The notes under the pieces are model-generated. The model was given only the letters and a program-made list of their open reading frames with translations. It was not told the DNA's origin and made no database searches. The translations under genes and the position numbers were made by a program. From the NCBI RefSeq assembly GCF_014217545.1, contig NZ_CP043178.1, positions 1,054,001 to 1,118,000 of the forward strand: a DNA stretch of 64,000 bases. The letters are read 5' to 3'. Positions 16,379 to 29,192 of this stretch are shown here, piece by piece; within the stretch, counting starts at the first letter, position 1, and every line of letters starts with the position of its first letter. The DNA is from Pseudarthrobacter sp. NBSH8. Lineage in GTDB: Bacteria; Actinomycetota; Actinomycetes; Actinomycetales; Micrococcaceae.

Positions 16379-17789
16379 GAATAACGATAGCAGTTCCCGG
16401 ATTGTGGCGCACCTGAAGAAATGGATTTCTTCGGCCGCGCCCGGTGCGAAGCTGCCGTCCACGCGCTCGCTGGTGGCCGAGTACCAGGCCAGTCCCGTCA
16501 CGGTGCAGAAGGCCCTGCAGACGCTCTCGGCACAGGGGCTGATCGAGAGCCGGCCCGGCGTGGGGACCTTTGTGCGCGCCGTCCGGAGCGCCCGACCTTC
16601 CGATTACGGCTGGCAGACGGCGGCCCTCCGTTCGCCGCTGGCGCCGCCGCCGCCGGCGTCCAGCACCATGCGCAACGTGGCCAACGATGCCATCTCCTTC
16701 CACTCCGGCTACCCAGACCGCGAACTCCTGCCCGAGCGGCTGGTGCGGGCCGCCCTTGCCCGGGCAGCCCGCGGCGACGCTGCATTGTTCCGTCCGCCCG
16801 CAGCCGGCCTGCCGGAACTGCAATCGTGGTTCGCGCACGAACTCGGTGCCTCGACGCCGGCCGGGACTACTCCGCCGAACCCGAGCGACGTCGTCGTACT
16901 CCCTGGAAGTCAAAGCGGGCTGAGCTCCATTTTCAGCGCACTCGCCGGCCGCGGACAGCCGTTGCTGATGGAATCGCCGTCCTATTGGGGTGCCATCCTG
17001 GCCGCAGCGCAGGCCGGCGTGCGCATTGTCCCGGTGCCCAGCGGACCGGACGGACCGGACCCGGCCGAGCTGGCCCGCGCCTTTGAGGAGTCCGGCGCGC
17101 GGCTGTTCTATGCGCAGCCCAACTACGCCAACCCCACGGGCGCGCAGTGGTCTGCCGAACGGCGTGAACAGGTCCTGGACGTGGTCCGCGCGAAGGGGGC
17201 GTTCCTGGTGGAGGACGACTGGGCGCACGATTTCGGCATCACCTCCAACCCCGTGCCCGTCGCCTCCCGCGACGACTCCGGCCACGTGGTCTACCTGCGC
17301 TCGCTGACCAAGAGCGTGTCACCGTCGATCCGTGTCGCCGCGGTCATCGCCCGCGGTCCGGCGAGGGAGCGCATCCTGGCGGACCGGGCGGCGGAATCGA
17401 TGTACGTCAGCGGGCTGCTCCAGGCGGCAGCGCTCGACGTCGTCACGCAGCCCGGGTGGCAGACGCACCTCCGCAGCCTCCGCCACCAGCTCGAGTCACG
17501 CCGAGACCTGCTGGTCACCAGCCTGTGCCAGCACGCCCCGCAGGCTCATATCGAGCAGGTGCCCAAGGGCGGCCTGAACCTGTGGGCCAGGCTGCCAGAC
17601 GGGACCGACCTCGAACGGCTGACCCGCGACTGTGAAACCGCCGGGGTGATCATCGCCGGCGGCAACGAATGGTTCCCGGCCGAACCGGCAGGGCCGTTCA
17701 TCCGGCTCAACTACTCGGGGACGAATCCGGGCGCCTTTCCTGAAGGCGCCCGGATCATCGGCCAGTCACTGGAACGGAACAGGGCCTAG
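16377..17789 (+). CDS. MocR-type PLP-dependent GntR-family regulator
   Basis: This 470-residue protein fuses an N-terminal GntR winged helix (LPSTRSLVAEYQASPVTVQK and GLIESRPGVGTFVR) to a class I aminotransferase-like domain. The PLP-binding lysine is in SLTKSVSPSIR at about residue 311, with VEDDWAHDF holding the ring-stacking aspartate and NYANPTG typical of fold I enzymes. Such regulators sense amino compounds or vitamin B6 forms and usually control the divergent gene, here the EamA exporter. The protein probably acts through the palindrome just upstream. Confidence 0.92.
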   Translation: MNNDSSSRIVAHLKKWISSAAPGAKLPSTRSLVAEYQASPVTVQKALQTLSAQGLIESRPGVGTFVRAVRSARPSDYGWQTAALRSPLAPPPPASSTMRNVANDAISFHSGYPDRELLPERLVRAALARAARGDAALFRPPAAGLPELQSWFAHELGASTPAGTTPPNPSDVVVLPGSQSGLSSIFSALAGRGQPLLMESPSYWGAILAAAQAGVRIVPVPSGPDGPDPAELARAFEESGARLFYAQPNYANPTGAQWSAERREQVLDVVRAKGAFLVEDDWAHDFGITSNPVPVASRDDSGHVVYLRSLTKSVSPSIRVAAVIARGPARERILADRAAESMYVSGLLQAAALDVVTQPGWQTHLRSLRHQLESRRDLLVTSLCQHAPQAHIEQVPKGGLNLWARLPDGTDLERLTRDCETAGVIIAGGNEWFPAEPAGPFIRLNYSGTNPGAFPEGARIIGQSLERNRA

Positions 17790-17792
17790 GAC

Positions 17793-18287
17793 TCAGCTGG
17801 CCAGTTCGGCGCAGACGTCAACCACTGTGCCGGTACCGGTGAACATGCCTCCGCGTTCGGTTCCGTCGGCGTTGAGGGTCCAGTTGACGGTACCGATGGT
17901 GAAGTACACCCCCAGAGGATGCCCGTTTGCCTTAGGAACGGTGATGATGTTGCGTCCCGTCGCGGTAACGTACTGGCCGCCATCGGAGGCTGGCTTAATG
18001 TGGGTCACGCCCGAGGCGCCCTCGTAGGTTATGGATTCCCCTGATTTTGCCGTGAGAGTGACAGTCAAGCCCGGCCAGATGATCTTGGCTCGGTCACCGG
18101 GCAGGTCGATAACCCCGACCTTGCCGTCAGCCGTCACCAACACTTTGAAGCCCGGGCATGACTCGTAGTATGAGACTGCAATCGGTTGGGGAGCAGCGGC
18201 GGCAATAGCCGGGTGGGCGGGCGCGACGAGGGCACCTGCTGCAAGGGCAGACAAGGCCAAGCTGCGAGTAATGCTGCTGGTTTTCAT
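17793..18287 (-). CDS. secreted hypothetical protein
   Basis: A 164-residue protein with a Sec signal peptide (ALSALAAGALVAPAHPAIAA, cleavage near residue 31). The mature part is beta-rich and has two cysteines at its ends (ESCPGFK and VDVCAEL) that could pair outside the cell. No family is recognised. A segment reading NIITVPKANGHPLGVYFTIG suggests a small beta-sandwich. It is divergent from the AfsR-type regulator 250 bp away and convergent with the MocR gene. A GGAAAT-type site lies close to the ATG. Confidence 0.7.
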   Translation of the reverse strand: MKTSSITRSLALSALAAGALVAPAHPAIAAAAPQPIAVSYYESCPGFKVLVTADGKVGVIDLPGDRAKIIWPGLTVTLTAKSGESITYEGASGVTHIKPASDGGQYVTATGRNIITVPKANGHPLGVYFTIGTVNWTLNADGTERGGMFTGTGTVVDVCAELAS

Positions 18288-18537
18288 GGGATTTCCTTTC
18301 GGACGTATTTCGGGTTGGTTTTCTCAGCGTGGCCCGCAGGGCTTAACCGGTCCTTAATCGCCCGCGGACTACTGGACCCTTCGCCTGCCTCGGGAGCATG
18401 ATGGGGTTGTTGTGGCCGGAACTTCCAGGCCGCATCGGGTGTCAGGGCGGGCGCTATGGGGTCGCTGGTCGATGAGCTCCGCGGTACAGGGCCGACCAGG
18501 TCCGGGCCAGCGGCCGGTCGGTGAGGGGTGCTTGGCG

Positions 18538-21507
18538 ATGGGCGCATTGTGGATCAGGACCCTGGGCCCGCTGGAAGTTGTTGCCGACGGGGCGCCGGTC
18601 ATTGTGGGCAGGGGGAAGCTGCGGATCGTTCTTGAATGCCTGGCCCTGCGGGCAAACTCGGTGGTCTCCACTGACTTCCTGACTGAAGCCGTCTGGGACG
18701 GCCGCCCGCCCGCGCGGCCGGGCCTGCAGCTGCAGGTGTACGCTGCCAACCTGCGGCGCCTGCTCCAACCGGACCGGTCCAAGGGGGTTGCTACCCAGCG
18801 CCTGGCAAGCCGGCCGGGCGGTTACCTGCTGACAGTCACCGAGGACGAGCTCGACCTCCTGCAGTTCCGCGAACACGTCACCGCCGGTGAACTGGCCGTG
18901 CAGGCAGGGGATTTGGCCGGAGGCACCGAATATCTGCGCCAGGCTGTAGAGCTCTTCAAAGGGGCCGCTTTCCCGGACCTTGCCGACGTCGAGCTTCTGC
19001 GCCCGGACCTGGACGCACTGGAGGAAGCCCGGCTGGACGCGCACCAAGACCTCATCGACGTAGAGCTCGCTTTGGGCCGACACGGCACTTTGGTGGGGGA
19101 GCTGCAGCGGCTCGTGTCCCGGCATCCATACCGGGAGCGACTGTGGGCCTCACTTGCGCTCGCCTTGTACCGCTCTGACCGGCAGGCCGATGCTTTGGCG
19201 GCATGCCGTAAAGCGCGGAGCATCTTCGTCGAGGAACTGGGTATTGATCCCGGTGCACGCCTCCAGGAACTGGAAGGCCAGGTCCTTCGGCAGGAAGCCT
19301 TGCTTGCGGCCCCCGCCGCTGACGGACACCGCAGGATCAGGCAACGGCTGGACAACCTCCCGGCCGAACTCACCCCGTTCGTCGGGCGGGATGCAGAGGT
19401 AAGAGAGCTGTGCTCAATGTATGCCGCGGAGGGGTGCAGGCTGGTTACCGTAACGGGCGCCGGCGGGACCGGCAAGACCAGGTTGGCCTTGGCAGCAGCG
19501 GCCCAGCTCGGTGAGCGAATGGCCGACGGCGTGGGCTGGGTCAATTTCGCACCGCTCACCCAGACTCAACAAGTGCCGGCCGCCATAGTTGCTGCGCTCG
19601 GCTTGCAGGACCGGGCCGGAGAAGACCCGCTGAAGGTCGCGGCTCGCTTCTTACACTCGCGCCGGCTGTTGTTGGTTTTGGACAACTTCGAACATCTGGA
19701 GGAGGCGTGGCCGGTGGTGCTTGGCATGCTCACCGCCGCCCCCGACCTGCGGATCATGACCACCAGCCGACGAAGACTTGGACTGCGCGCCGAATACGAA
19801 TATGAGCTCGCACCGTTGGCTCTGCCCCCGATTGACCAGCCCCTCCCGCCGCCTCTGCTACGGGAGGTGCCGGCCGTGAAGCTGCTCCTGGCCCGTGGCC
19901 GGGCAGTCCGTCCGCATTTCGATCTCGACCACGGCAACGCGGCTGTTCTGACCCGTCTGTGCCACCGCCTGGACGGCCTTCCGCTGGCAATCGAACTGGC
20001 CGCCGCCCAGTTGCGGGATCGCAGTGAGACTGAGCTCCTGGACGACTTGGAGGTCAGCCTTGCCGCGCTGCCGGCAGCCTTCCGCGACCTTCCGGACCGC
20101 CAGCGGACAGTCACGGCCACGATCGAGTGGGGCCACCAGCTGTTGCGTAAGGCTGAGCGGCGGCTGTTCGATCAGCTCGGCGTCTTCGCTGGCGATCCGA
20201 CTATAGCGGCAGTCAATAGCATCTGTGCTCAGCCTCCGGGCACGGAAACGATGCCTGAAGACTTGCTCATCTCCCTAGCCCGCCATAGCCTGTTGCATCG
20301 CTATACCGATCCCGCGGGACAAATCCGCGTGTCGATGCTGCATTCGATTCGCGAGTTTGCCCGTGACCGGCTCCGGGTGCTCAACGATGTGTCGGCCGTT
20401 CGGCGCCGGCATGCTGAGTACTACCTCGGCCTCGCTGAGTCTGTCGGCCCACAGCTGTGGGGGCGCGAGCAAGTGGACGCCTTCCGGCTGCTGAATGCTG
20501 ATACACCCGATTTGCGCGCCGCACTGTTGTGGGCAACGGGGCCGGATGGCTCCACGGACCTGGCGCTTCGAATGGTCGGGCAACTCTGGCATTACTGGGA
20601 GCTCACCGAGGACGTGGCCGAGCAATGCGAGATCGCCCTCAAGCTGGTCGCGGGCGCACCCGACGCTCCACCTTCGCTCCAAGCCCCTGCACTCAGTGGA
20701 GCAGCGACTCTGTGTTGGCTCCTCGGTCGCAACGACGCGGCGGCCGACCTTCACCACCGCGCGCTTGAGGCATTCCAGAGGGCTGGCAACGAAGAAGGCG
20801 CCGCCTGGACCACGATGTGCCTGGCCGTGCAGGCGATGGAGCTCAACGACGCCGTCACCGCCCACCAACTCGCTGCCGAAGCATTGGCCATACCTCATGC
20901 CAGCCCCCGGACTCGCGCTGCCGCATTCGTTGTTCTGGAGCGGTTAGCCTTCTACGCCGGTGACCACGCGCGAGCCCTTGACCTGAGTCGCGAGAGCGTC
21001 AGGCTTGTACGACCGCTCGGCGATCGATGGGCCCTCGGGGTGGTTTTGACTAACCTGGCCGAAAACGCAGAGCGGGCCGGCGAATACGACGCCGCGGAAC
21101 GGCTGCTCCTCGAGGCGGTCGACGCCGGATTCGAGTTGGGTGCACAGGGCAACCTCGTGGGTTTCCTCGAGTCATTGGCCGGCGTCTACGTGGCCGGGCA
21201 TGGCGTCGAGCTTGCTATTCGCGTGCTGGCGGCCGCCGACTCCTACCGCACCGACCGGGGCATTCCGCTCTACCCTGCAGAACAGCACCGCATCGAATCG
21301 ATCATTACCAGGGCGCGCTCCGAGGCCGGTGCGATCGGTTTCGGCCTGGCCTGGACGGCCGGGCAGGCTCTGACCCTCACCCAGATCGTCAAGGACTTGC
21401 TCCGCACCAGGCAAGAGGGCAGGCAGCAGGAATCCGTCGCCGACCAGCACATTCATTCACGTTCTGACCAATCTGCAGAAAGTGCCCTGAGCGCGGCGCC
21501 GTGGTGA
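18538..21507 (+). CDS. AfsR/SARP-type regulator with BTAD, NB-ARC-like ATPase and TPR-like region
   Basis: This protein of about 989 residues begins with an OmpR-like winged helix (LGPLEVVADGAPVIVGRGK), then a bacterial transcriptional activation domain, with PYRERLWASLALALYRSDRQ near residues 200-220. A STAND/NB-ARC ATPase follows, with P-loop GAGGTGKTRLAL near residue 306 and Walker B LLLVLDNFEHLEEA near 377, and then an alpha-helical repeat region to the C-terminus. Such proteins activate target genes in response to an unknown signal. The start at 18538 gives the family-typical N-terminus; the frame is open to 18412 with upstream sequence that does not resemble the family. The target is unknown; the divergent secreted protein is the nearest candidate. 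Confidence 0.88.
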   Translation: MGALWIRTLGPLEVVADGAPVIVGRGKLRIVLECLALRANSVVSTDFLTEAVWDGRPPARPGLQLQVYAANLRRLLQPDRSKGVATQRLASRPGGYLLTVTEDELDLLQFREHVTAGELAVQAGDLAGGTEYLRQAVELFKGAAFPDLADVELLRPDLDALEEARLDAHQDLIDVELALGRHGTLVGELQRLVSRHPYRERLWASLALALYRSDRQADALAACRKARSIFVEELGIDPGARLQELEGQVLRQEALLAAPAADGHRRIRQRLDNLPAELTPFVGRDAEVRELCSMYAAEGCRLVTVTGAGGTGKTRLALAAAAQLGERMADGVGWVNFAPLTQTQQVPAAIVAALGLQDRAGEDPLKVAARFLHSRRLLLVLDNFEHLEEAWPVVLGMLTAAPDLRIMTTSRRRLGLRAEYEYELAPLALPPIDQPLPPPLLREVPAVKLLLARGRAVRPHFDLDHGNAAVLTRLCHRLDGLPLAIELAAAQLRDRSETELLDDLEVSLAALPAAFRDLPDRQRTVTATIEWGHQLLRKAERRLFDQLGVFAGDPTIAAVNSICAQPPGTETMPEDLLISLARHSLLHRYTDPAGQIRVSMLHSIREFARDRLRVLNDVSAVRRRHAEYYLGLAESVGPQLWGREQVDAFRLLNADTPDLRAALLWATGPDGSTDLALRMVGQLWHYWELTEDVAEQCEIALKLVAGAPDAPPSLQAPALSGAATLCWLLGRNDAAADLHHRALEAFQRAGNEEGAAWTTMCLAVQAMELNDAVTAHQLAAEALAIPHASPRTRAAAFVVLERLAFYAGDHARALDLSRESVRLVRPLGDRWALGVVLTNLAENAERAGEYDAAERLLLEAVDAGFELGAQGNLVGFLESLAGVYVAGHGVELAIRVLAAADSYRTDRGIPLYPAEQHRIESIITRARSEAGAIGFGLAWTAGQALTLTQIVKDLLRTRQEGRQQESVADQHIHSRSDQSAESALSAAPW

Positions 21508-21523
21508 CGGCCGCGTTTGCCCG

Positions 21524-22075
21524 TTATTCGCCCAGCAGGCCGTAGGTGCTGATGACGTTGCCCTTCGTGGTCCGGTACTGGTCCTTCAGGGCGAGCCGCG
21601 TCACGGGGTCCCCGTCCTCGAACAGCTTACTGCCGCTGCCGGCCACCACAGGGTGGGTCATCAGGGTCAGCTCATCCAGCAGCCCGGCGAACAGCAATTG
21701 GCGCACCACCGAAATGCTGCCGGTCACGGCGATCTCGCCGCCGTCGCGCGCTTTCAGGCCGGCCACGAATTCCTCCAGCGGTCCCTCGACCAGGTGCGAG
21801 TTCTGCCACTCGAGCGGCTCGGACAGGGTCCGGGAGGCCACAAACTTCTCCACCGGGTTGATGAAGCCGGCGAAGTCATTGTCCGCGGAGGCTGTTGGCC
21901 AGTAGCCGGCCCACTCCTGGTAACTCACGCGGCCCAGCACCACGGTGTCCACGCGTTCCATCATGCCGGTCAGGCCCCGGCCGAGGTCGTCGTCGAAGCT
22001 GTCGAACTGCCATCGGAATGGGTCTGACACCACGCCATCAACGGAATGGAACAGGCCGGACGTGACTTTGCGCAT
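21524..22075 (-). CDS. dihydrofolate-reductase-like (RibD C-terminal domain) protein
   Basis: This 183-residue protein belongs to the DHFR-like/RibD C-terminal family common in actinobacteria, with MRKVTSGLFHSVDGVV at the N-terminus, VDTVVLGRVSYQEWAGYWP in the nucleotide-binding region, and GGEIAVTGSISVVRQLL then ELTLMTHPVVAGSG further on. It is probably an NADPH-dependent reductase of unknown substrate and is not a true folate enzyme. The start at 22075 has a GGAGGA site; an upstream ATG at 22099 is less likely. It is convergent with the AfsR-type gene. Confidence 0.9.
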   Translation of the reverse strand: MRKVTSGLFHSVDGVVSDPFRWQFDSFDDDLGRGLTGMMERVDTVVLGRVSYQEWAGYWPTASADNDFAGFINPVEKFVASRTLSEPLEWQNSHLVEGPLEEFVAGLKARDGGEIAVTGSISVVRQLLFAGLLDELTLMTHPVVAGSGSKLFEDGDPVTRLALKDQYRTTKGNVISTYGLLGE

Positions 22076-22327
22076 AAGGTCCTCCAAGGTCAAGGTCAAG
22101 GGCAGATGGCGTCCACAGTATTGGCTGTGCCCTTAAGTACGGAAGCCCCAGCCGGTGCATGAGGCTGTCGAAACCCTGGATCACGATGGGCTGGATCACC
22201 GGCCCCAACCTTGCCGCAGTTACGTTCGTCACCACCGCCTGCGTGTTGCGCAAATCCACGGTCCGGCAGCCGCATACTGGTGTTCATGCGGCCTCTCGCC
22301 GCACCCCGGCCAGACAGGAGGAAATGC

Positions 22328-22747
22328 ATGGAAACCCTGAAGAAAATCCTACGCAACCAGTACTTCCCGGCGGCCGCGGTGCTGACGGCAGTGTTGCTGT
22401 TCTGGGTGATTGCCATGTTCGGCGGGCTCTCGCTGCTGAACAACAACCAGCCGCCCATGGCCACCCTGACCTGGATGCTGTTCGTCTACGCCGCGGCTGT
22501 CCTGACGCCGCTGGCAGGCGTCCTGGCCGGCATGGACCTGGTCCGCCGCTGGCGCCGCAACCGCATGTACGCGTTGGTTGAGTTGGAGCAGCCCGCCGAG
22601 CCTGAAGCCCCGAAGCAGTCCGCCCCCAAACAGCCCGCGCCGCACCGCCCGGTCACTCAGCAGCAGCCCGTGAAACGCCATCCGGTGCAGCAGCAGCCCG
22701 GCAAGAAGCAGCCGGCTCAAACGAAGCAGCGAAAAAAAGCGGCGTAG
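22328..22747 (+). CDS. small two-TM membrane protein with basic Gln/Pro/Lys tail
   Basis: A 139-residue protein with two hydrophobic segments (PAAAVLTAVLLFWVIAMFGG and a second at about residues 50-72) followed by an acidic patch (ELEQPAEPEAP) and then a Pro/Gln/Lys-rich tail of about 50 residues ending in basic residues. It has no enzymatic motif and no recognised family. The tail is probably cytoplasmic and disordered. AGGAGGAA precedes the ATG at 22328. Its stop is 3 bp from the stop of the convergent GGDEF gene. Confidence 0.7.
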   Translation: METLKKILRNQYFPAAAVLTAVLLFWVIAMFGGLSLLNNNQPPMATLTWMLFVYAAAVLTPLAGVLAGMDLVRRWRRNRMYALVELEQPAEPEAPKQSAPKQPAPHRPVTQQQPVKRHPVQQQPGKKQPAQTKQRKKAA

Positions 22748-22750
22748 CCG

Positions 22751-23658
22751 CTACTGCAGCGCCAGCTCCACCCGGTTCCGGCCGGCCGCCTTGGCAGCAT
22801 AAAGTGCCGCGTCCGCTTCGCCCAGGAGGGTGGCGGCGTCGGCCCGGTGCTCGGCGGTGAACGCGGAAATCCCGGCGCTTAGCGTCAGCTGCCCCAGCGG
22901 GTCCCCGGAGTGGACAATCTCCAGCTCGCGCACGCTGTCCAGTGCCCGCTCCATAAAGGCCTTGGCGCTCAGCTGCGACTGGTTCGGCAGCACCAGCAGG
23001 AACTCCTCGCCGCCGTACCGGTACACGCCGTCGCTCCTCCGGGCCGCACCCACCAGCGCCTTCGCCACGGCCCGCAGCGCGAGATCGCCCGCCTGGTGCC
23101 CGTAGATGTCGTTGTAGCTCTTGAAGTTGTCCACGTCGCACATGGCCACGCAGTACCCCTCCGTGTACCGCTGGCTGCGCGCATGCAGTTGCCCGAGATC
23201 CTCGGAGAGCTTGAGCCGGTTGTGCAGGCCGGTGAGCGGATCGGTCCGCGCCTGCTGCGAAAGCACTTTCCGGTAATGCGCCAGGTCCGCATGCAGCGTA
23301 GTCACCCGGAGTGCCACAAGGAGACGCGCATGCAGGACGAACGGGTCCAGCGGCTTCGTGACGTAGTCGTCTGCCCCGGCTTCGAGTCCGGCGAGCACAT
23401 CGTCCCGGGATCCCTGCGATGTCAGAAGCACGATATACGTGTACAGGTCAGCCTCGCGCGCCCGGATGGCCCGGCACAACGCCAGTCCGTCCATGCCGGG
23501 CATCATCCAGTCCGTGACCACAACATCGGGCTGGTGTTCCAGGTACAGGGCCCACGCCTCGTCACCGTCCGCCGCCGTCAGGCAGTCATGCCCGGAGCGT
23601 TCGACGGCGGCGCGTGCCACCAGGAGCGAGCCCGGATCGTCATCTGCCACCAGGACTT

Positions 23659-23662
<4 letters not shown>
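22751..23662 (-). CDS. response regulator diguanylate cyclase (REC-GGDEF)
   Basis: This 303-residue protein has an N-terminal receiver domain (VLVADDDPGS acidic pocket, phospho-acceptor Asp in VVVTDWMMPGMDG near residue 52, Lys in DYVTKPLDP) and a GGDEF domain with an active-site GGEEF (YRYGGEEFLLVLP near residue 220). It should make cyclic di-GMP when phosphorylated. An inhibitory RxxD site is not obvious before the GGEEF. The GTG start overlaps the stop of the upstream hybrid kinase in a GTGA, so kinase and output are made together. Confidence 0.95.
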
Positions 23663-27162
<3,500 letters not shown>

Positions 27163-27264
27163 GCGGATCCCTCCCCATAGGTGCGCCCGTCACCCACAAA
27201 AAAGCGAGACCTGGGCCCGCCCGAGACCTGGGCAGAGACGCATCCCTATGATATCCCTCACAAG

Positions 27265-28590
27265 TCAAGAAGGACCGTACTTCGCGTCCACATGAACTAC
27301 CTCCCGGCCCGCGCGCTGCAGCAGGCTTGCCGCCACCCCGGAGCGGTATCCGGTGGCGCAGTGCACCCACACCGTGCCCGCCGGAATCTCGGCCATCCGC
27401 GGCAGCAGCTCATGCAGCGGGATGTTCACCGCCCCGGCGAGGTGGCCGGCGTCGTACTCATCCGTCCGGCGAACGTCCAGCACCACGTCCGCGGGCCCGC
27501 GCCCGTGCAGCATTTCGGTCCAGTCCACACGCGGATAATGCACGACCGCGGTGCCCGGGGCGAGTTCCGACGGGTCCGTTCCGAGGGCGGCATCGGGGGA
27601 GTCAATGCCGATGCGGGTCAGGTCCCGGATGGCCTTTTCGACGTCCTCCACTGGTCCCACCAGCGTCAGCCCTTGGTTCCAGGGCAGGACCCAGCCCAGG
27701 TATGCGGTGAAGCTGGAGCCGCGGCCGTACTCGAAACTCACCGAGCCCTGCAGATGGCTGCTGGCGAAGGCCACGCGGTGGCGCAGGTCCACCACCCATT
27801 CGCCGTCGGCAAGCCGGCGGCTGAGCTCCACCGGATCTACGGATTCCGGTACGGTGAGGTCCGCCGGCCCCGGTCCCGTCCGGTTCGCGGGGGCCATATG
27901 CGCGTAGTAGGACGGGTAGGCGGTCAGGTTGTTGATGAGCTCCCGCACAAAGTGGTCCTCATCGGCGTCCGTAAACGCGTGGTTAGCCTCCTGCTGTTCG
28001 GCAATCGTGGAGGCGTGGACGCTCGACGCCGGCCCGGACGAACAGAACGAGCCGAACCCGTGCGTGGGGTACAAAGCTGCGTCCGGCTTGGCCTCGGCGG
28101 CCAGACGGCGGACCGAGGAGTACTGGGCGTGGGTGAGCCGTTCCGTGTCCTCGCCGCTGACCAGATCGGTGCGCCCCACCGACCCGTACAGCAAGCTGCC
28201 GCCCGAGAACACGGCCTGCTGCTCGCCGTCGCTGACCACATAGCTGAGGTGGTGGTGGGTGTGGCCGGGAGTGGCCAGGGCCTTCACGGTGAGCCGTCCC
28301 ACCTGGGCCGTGCCGCCGTCGGCTATTGGTGTGCGTTCAAACCCGACGTCGTCGTTTGCGCTGACCAGATACTCGGCACCGTGCGCCCGGGCCAGGATGA
28401 GCCCGCCAGTGAGGTAGTCGTTGTGCAGGTGGGTTTCAGCAACGTGGGTGATCCGGACGTTGGCGTCCGCGGCCGCGGCCTCCACCCGGTCCGTGTCCCG
28501 CTGCGGATCGATGACCAGGGCCACCTCGCCGTCGTGGACCAGGTAGCTGCGGTCCCCGAGCGGCCGTGTTTCGATGACAACGACGTCCAT
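27265..28590 (-). CDS. MBL-fold persulfide dioxygenase-rhodanese fusion
   Basis: This 441-residue protein has an N-terminal metallo-beta-lactamase domain of the ETHE1/CstB type (ETHLHNDYLTGG metal motif, ATPGHTHHHLSYVV, FSGGSLLYGSVGRTDL) and two rhodanese domains. The first, near residue 265, lacks a catalytic cysteine. The last has an active-site Cys in WVHCATGYRSGVAASLL. Such enzymes oxidise persulfides or move sulfane sulfur, protecting against sulfide. The iron-site motif has Asn-Asp-Tyr where classical MBL proteins have x-Asp-His, as in other MBL-rhodanese fusions. It is transcribed toward the hybrid kinase gene, with no sulfur regulator nearby. Confidence 0.88.
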   Translation of the reverse strand: MDVVVIETRPLGDRSYLVHDGEVALVIDPQRDTDRVEAAAADANVRITHVAETHLHNDYLTGGLILARAHGAEYLVSANDDVGFERTPIADGGTAQVGRLTVKALATPGHTHHHLSYVVSDGEQQAVFSGGSLLYGSVGRTDLVSGEDTERLTHAQYSSVRRLAAEAKPDAALYPTHGFGSFCSSGPASSVHASTIAEQQEANHAFTDADEDHFVRELINNLTAYPSYYAHMAPANRTGPGPADLTVPESVDPVELSRRLADGEWVVDLRHRVAFASSHLQGSVSFEYGRGSSFTAYLGWVLPWNQGLTLVGPVEDVEKAIRDLTRIGIDSPDAALGTDPSELAPGTAVVHYPRVDWTEMLHGRGPADVVLDVRRTDEYDAGHLAGAVNIPLHELLPRMAEIPAGTVWVHCATGYRSGVAASLLQRAGREVVHVDAKYGPS

Positions 28591-28629
28591 AGGTTCATTG
28601 TCCTCCCGCAGGCGGATAACATGCTCCGG

Positions 28630-29058
28630 TCAGCCGGTCTTTGGCCGCCGTGCCGCCAAGGCTGCCAGGGCGTCTTCCGCCTGCCGCCCGGCCAGCTCCA
28701 GCCGATGGCCGGACTCCGGCAGCGAGAAAAGGTATCCCTGCAACGAGTCGCGTGCTCCGGGACGAGACCAGCAAGACCTGGGATCCGCCGTTGTCCAGCC
28801 GTGCGCCTGCCACCTCGGCGGCGAACTCTGTACCGTCCCGGTGCAGTCCGTATTCCGGAACCCGTCCGACAGGAGCAGCCCGTGGTCGCTGCCGATCAGC
28901 TGATGGCGCGTGTAGCCAAACAGCTTGCTGGCCGCCGCGTTGGCCATTTTGATGGTTCCGTCCGCGTTGACCGTTATGAGTGCGTCCGGGCTGGCATCAA
29001 GAAGCGCGCCGAAGTTTTGCGCGCCCACATCTTCGTCCCGCCGCCTGGAACCCCCCAT
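28630..29058 (-). pseudogene. decayed PAS...EAL signalling gene
   Basis: The minus strand starts with a PAS domain (NFGALLDASPDALITVNADG, NAAASKLFGYTRHQLIGSD). At about 28855 the PAS similarity moves to another frame, where EYGLHRDGTEFAAEVAGARL continues it with part of the domain missing. The original frame then ends with LQGYLFSLP plus an Ala-rich tail, which is the typical C-terminus of an EAL phosphodiesterase. I read this as a former PAS-(GGDEF)-EAL cyclic-di-GMP protein that lost its middle by deletion and has a frameshift. No functional product is likely beyond a partial PAS. Confidence 0.7.
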
Positions 29059-29192
29059 GCGCTACCACCCCCACGCACATCATAAAGGGCGGGTTGTGAT
29101 CCCGGTACAAAAAATGCGTGACTTTTGAGTGGCCCTTGGGAATGGAGGCCCGGGAATTCAGGCTTCTGCTGGGCCGCGGCGGTGGAAACGGG

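Noticed and set aside
27195..27240. direct repeat of GAGACCTGGGC upstream of the hybrid kinase gene
   Set aside because: Only two short copies in a GC-rich leader, without symmetry or a promoter relation that I could defend.
27181..29085. 634-residue plus-strand open frame
   Set aside because: It is the complement of the persulfide dioxygenase gene, with only low-complexity composition.
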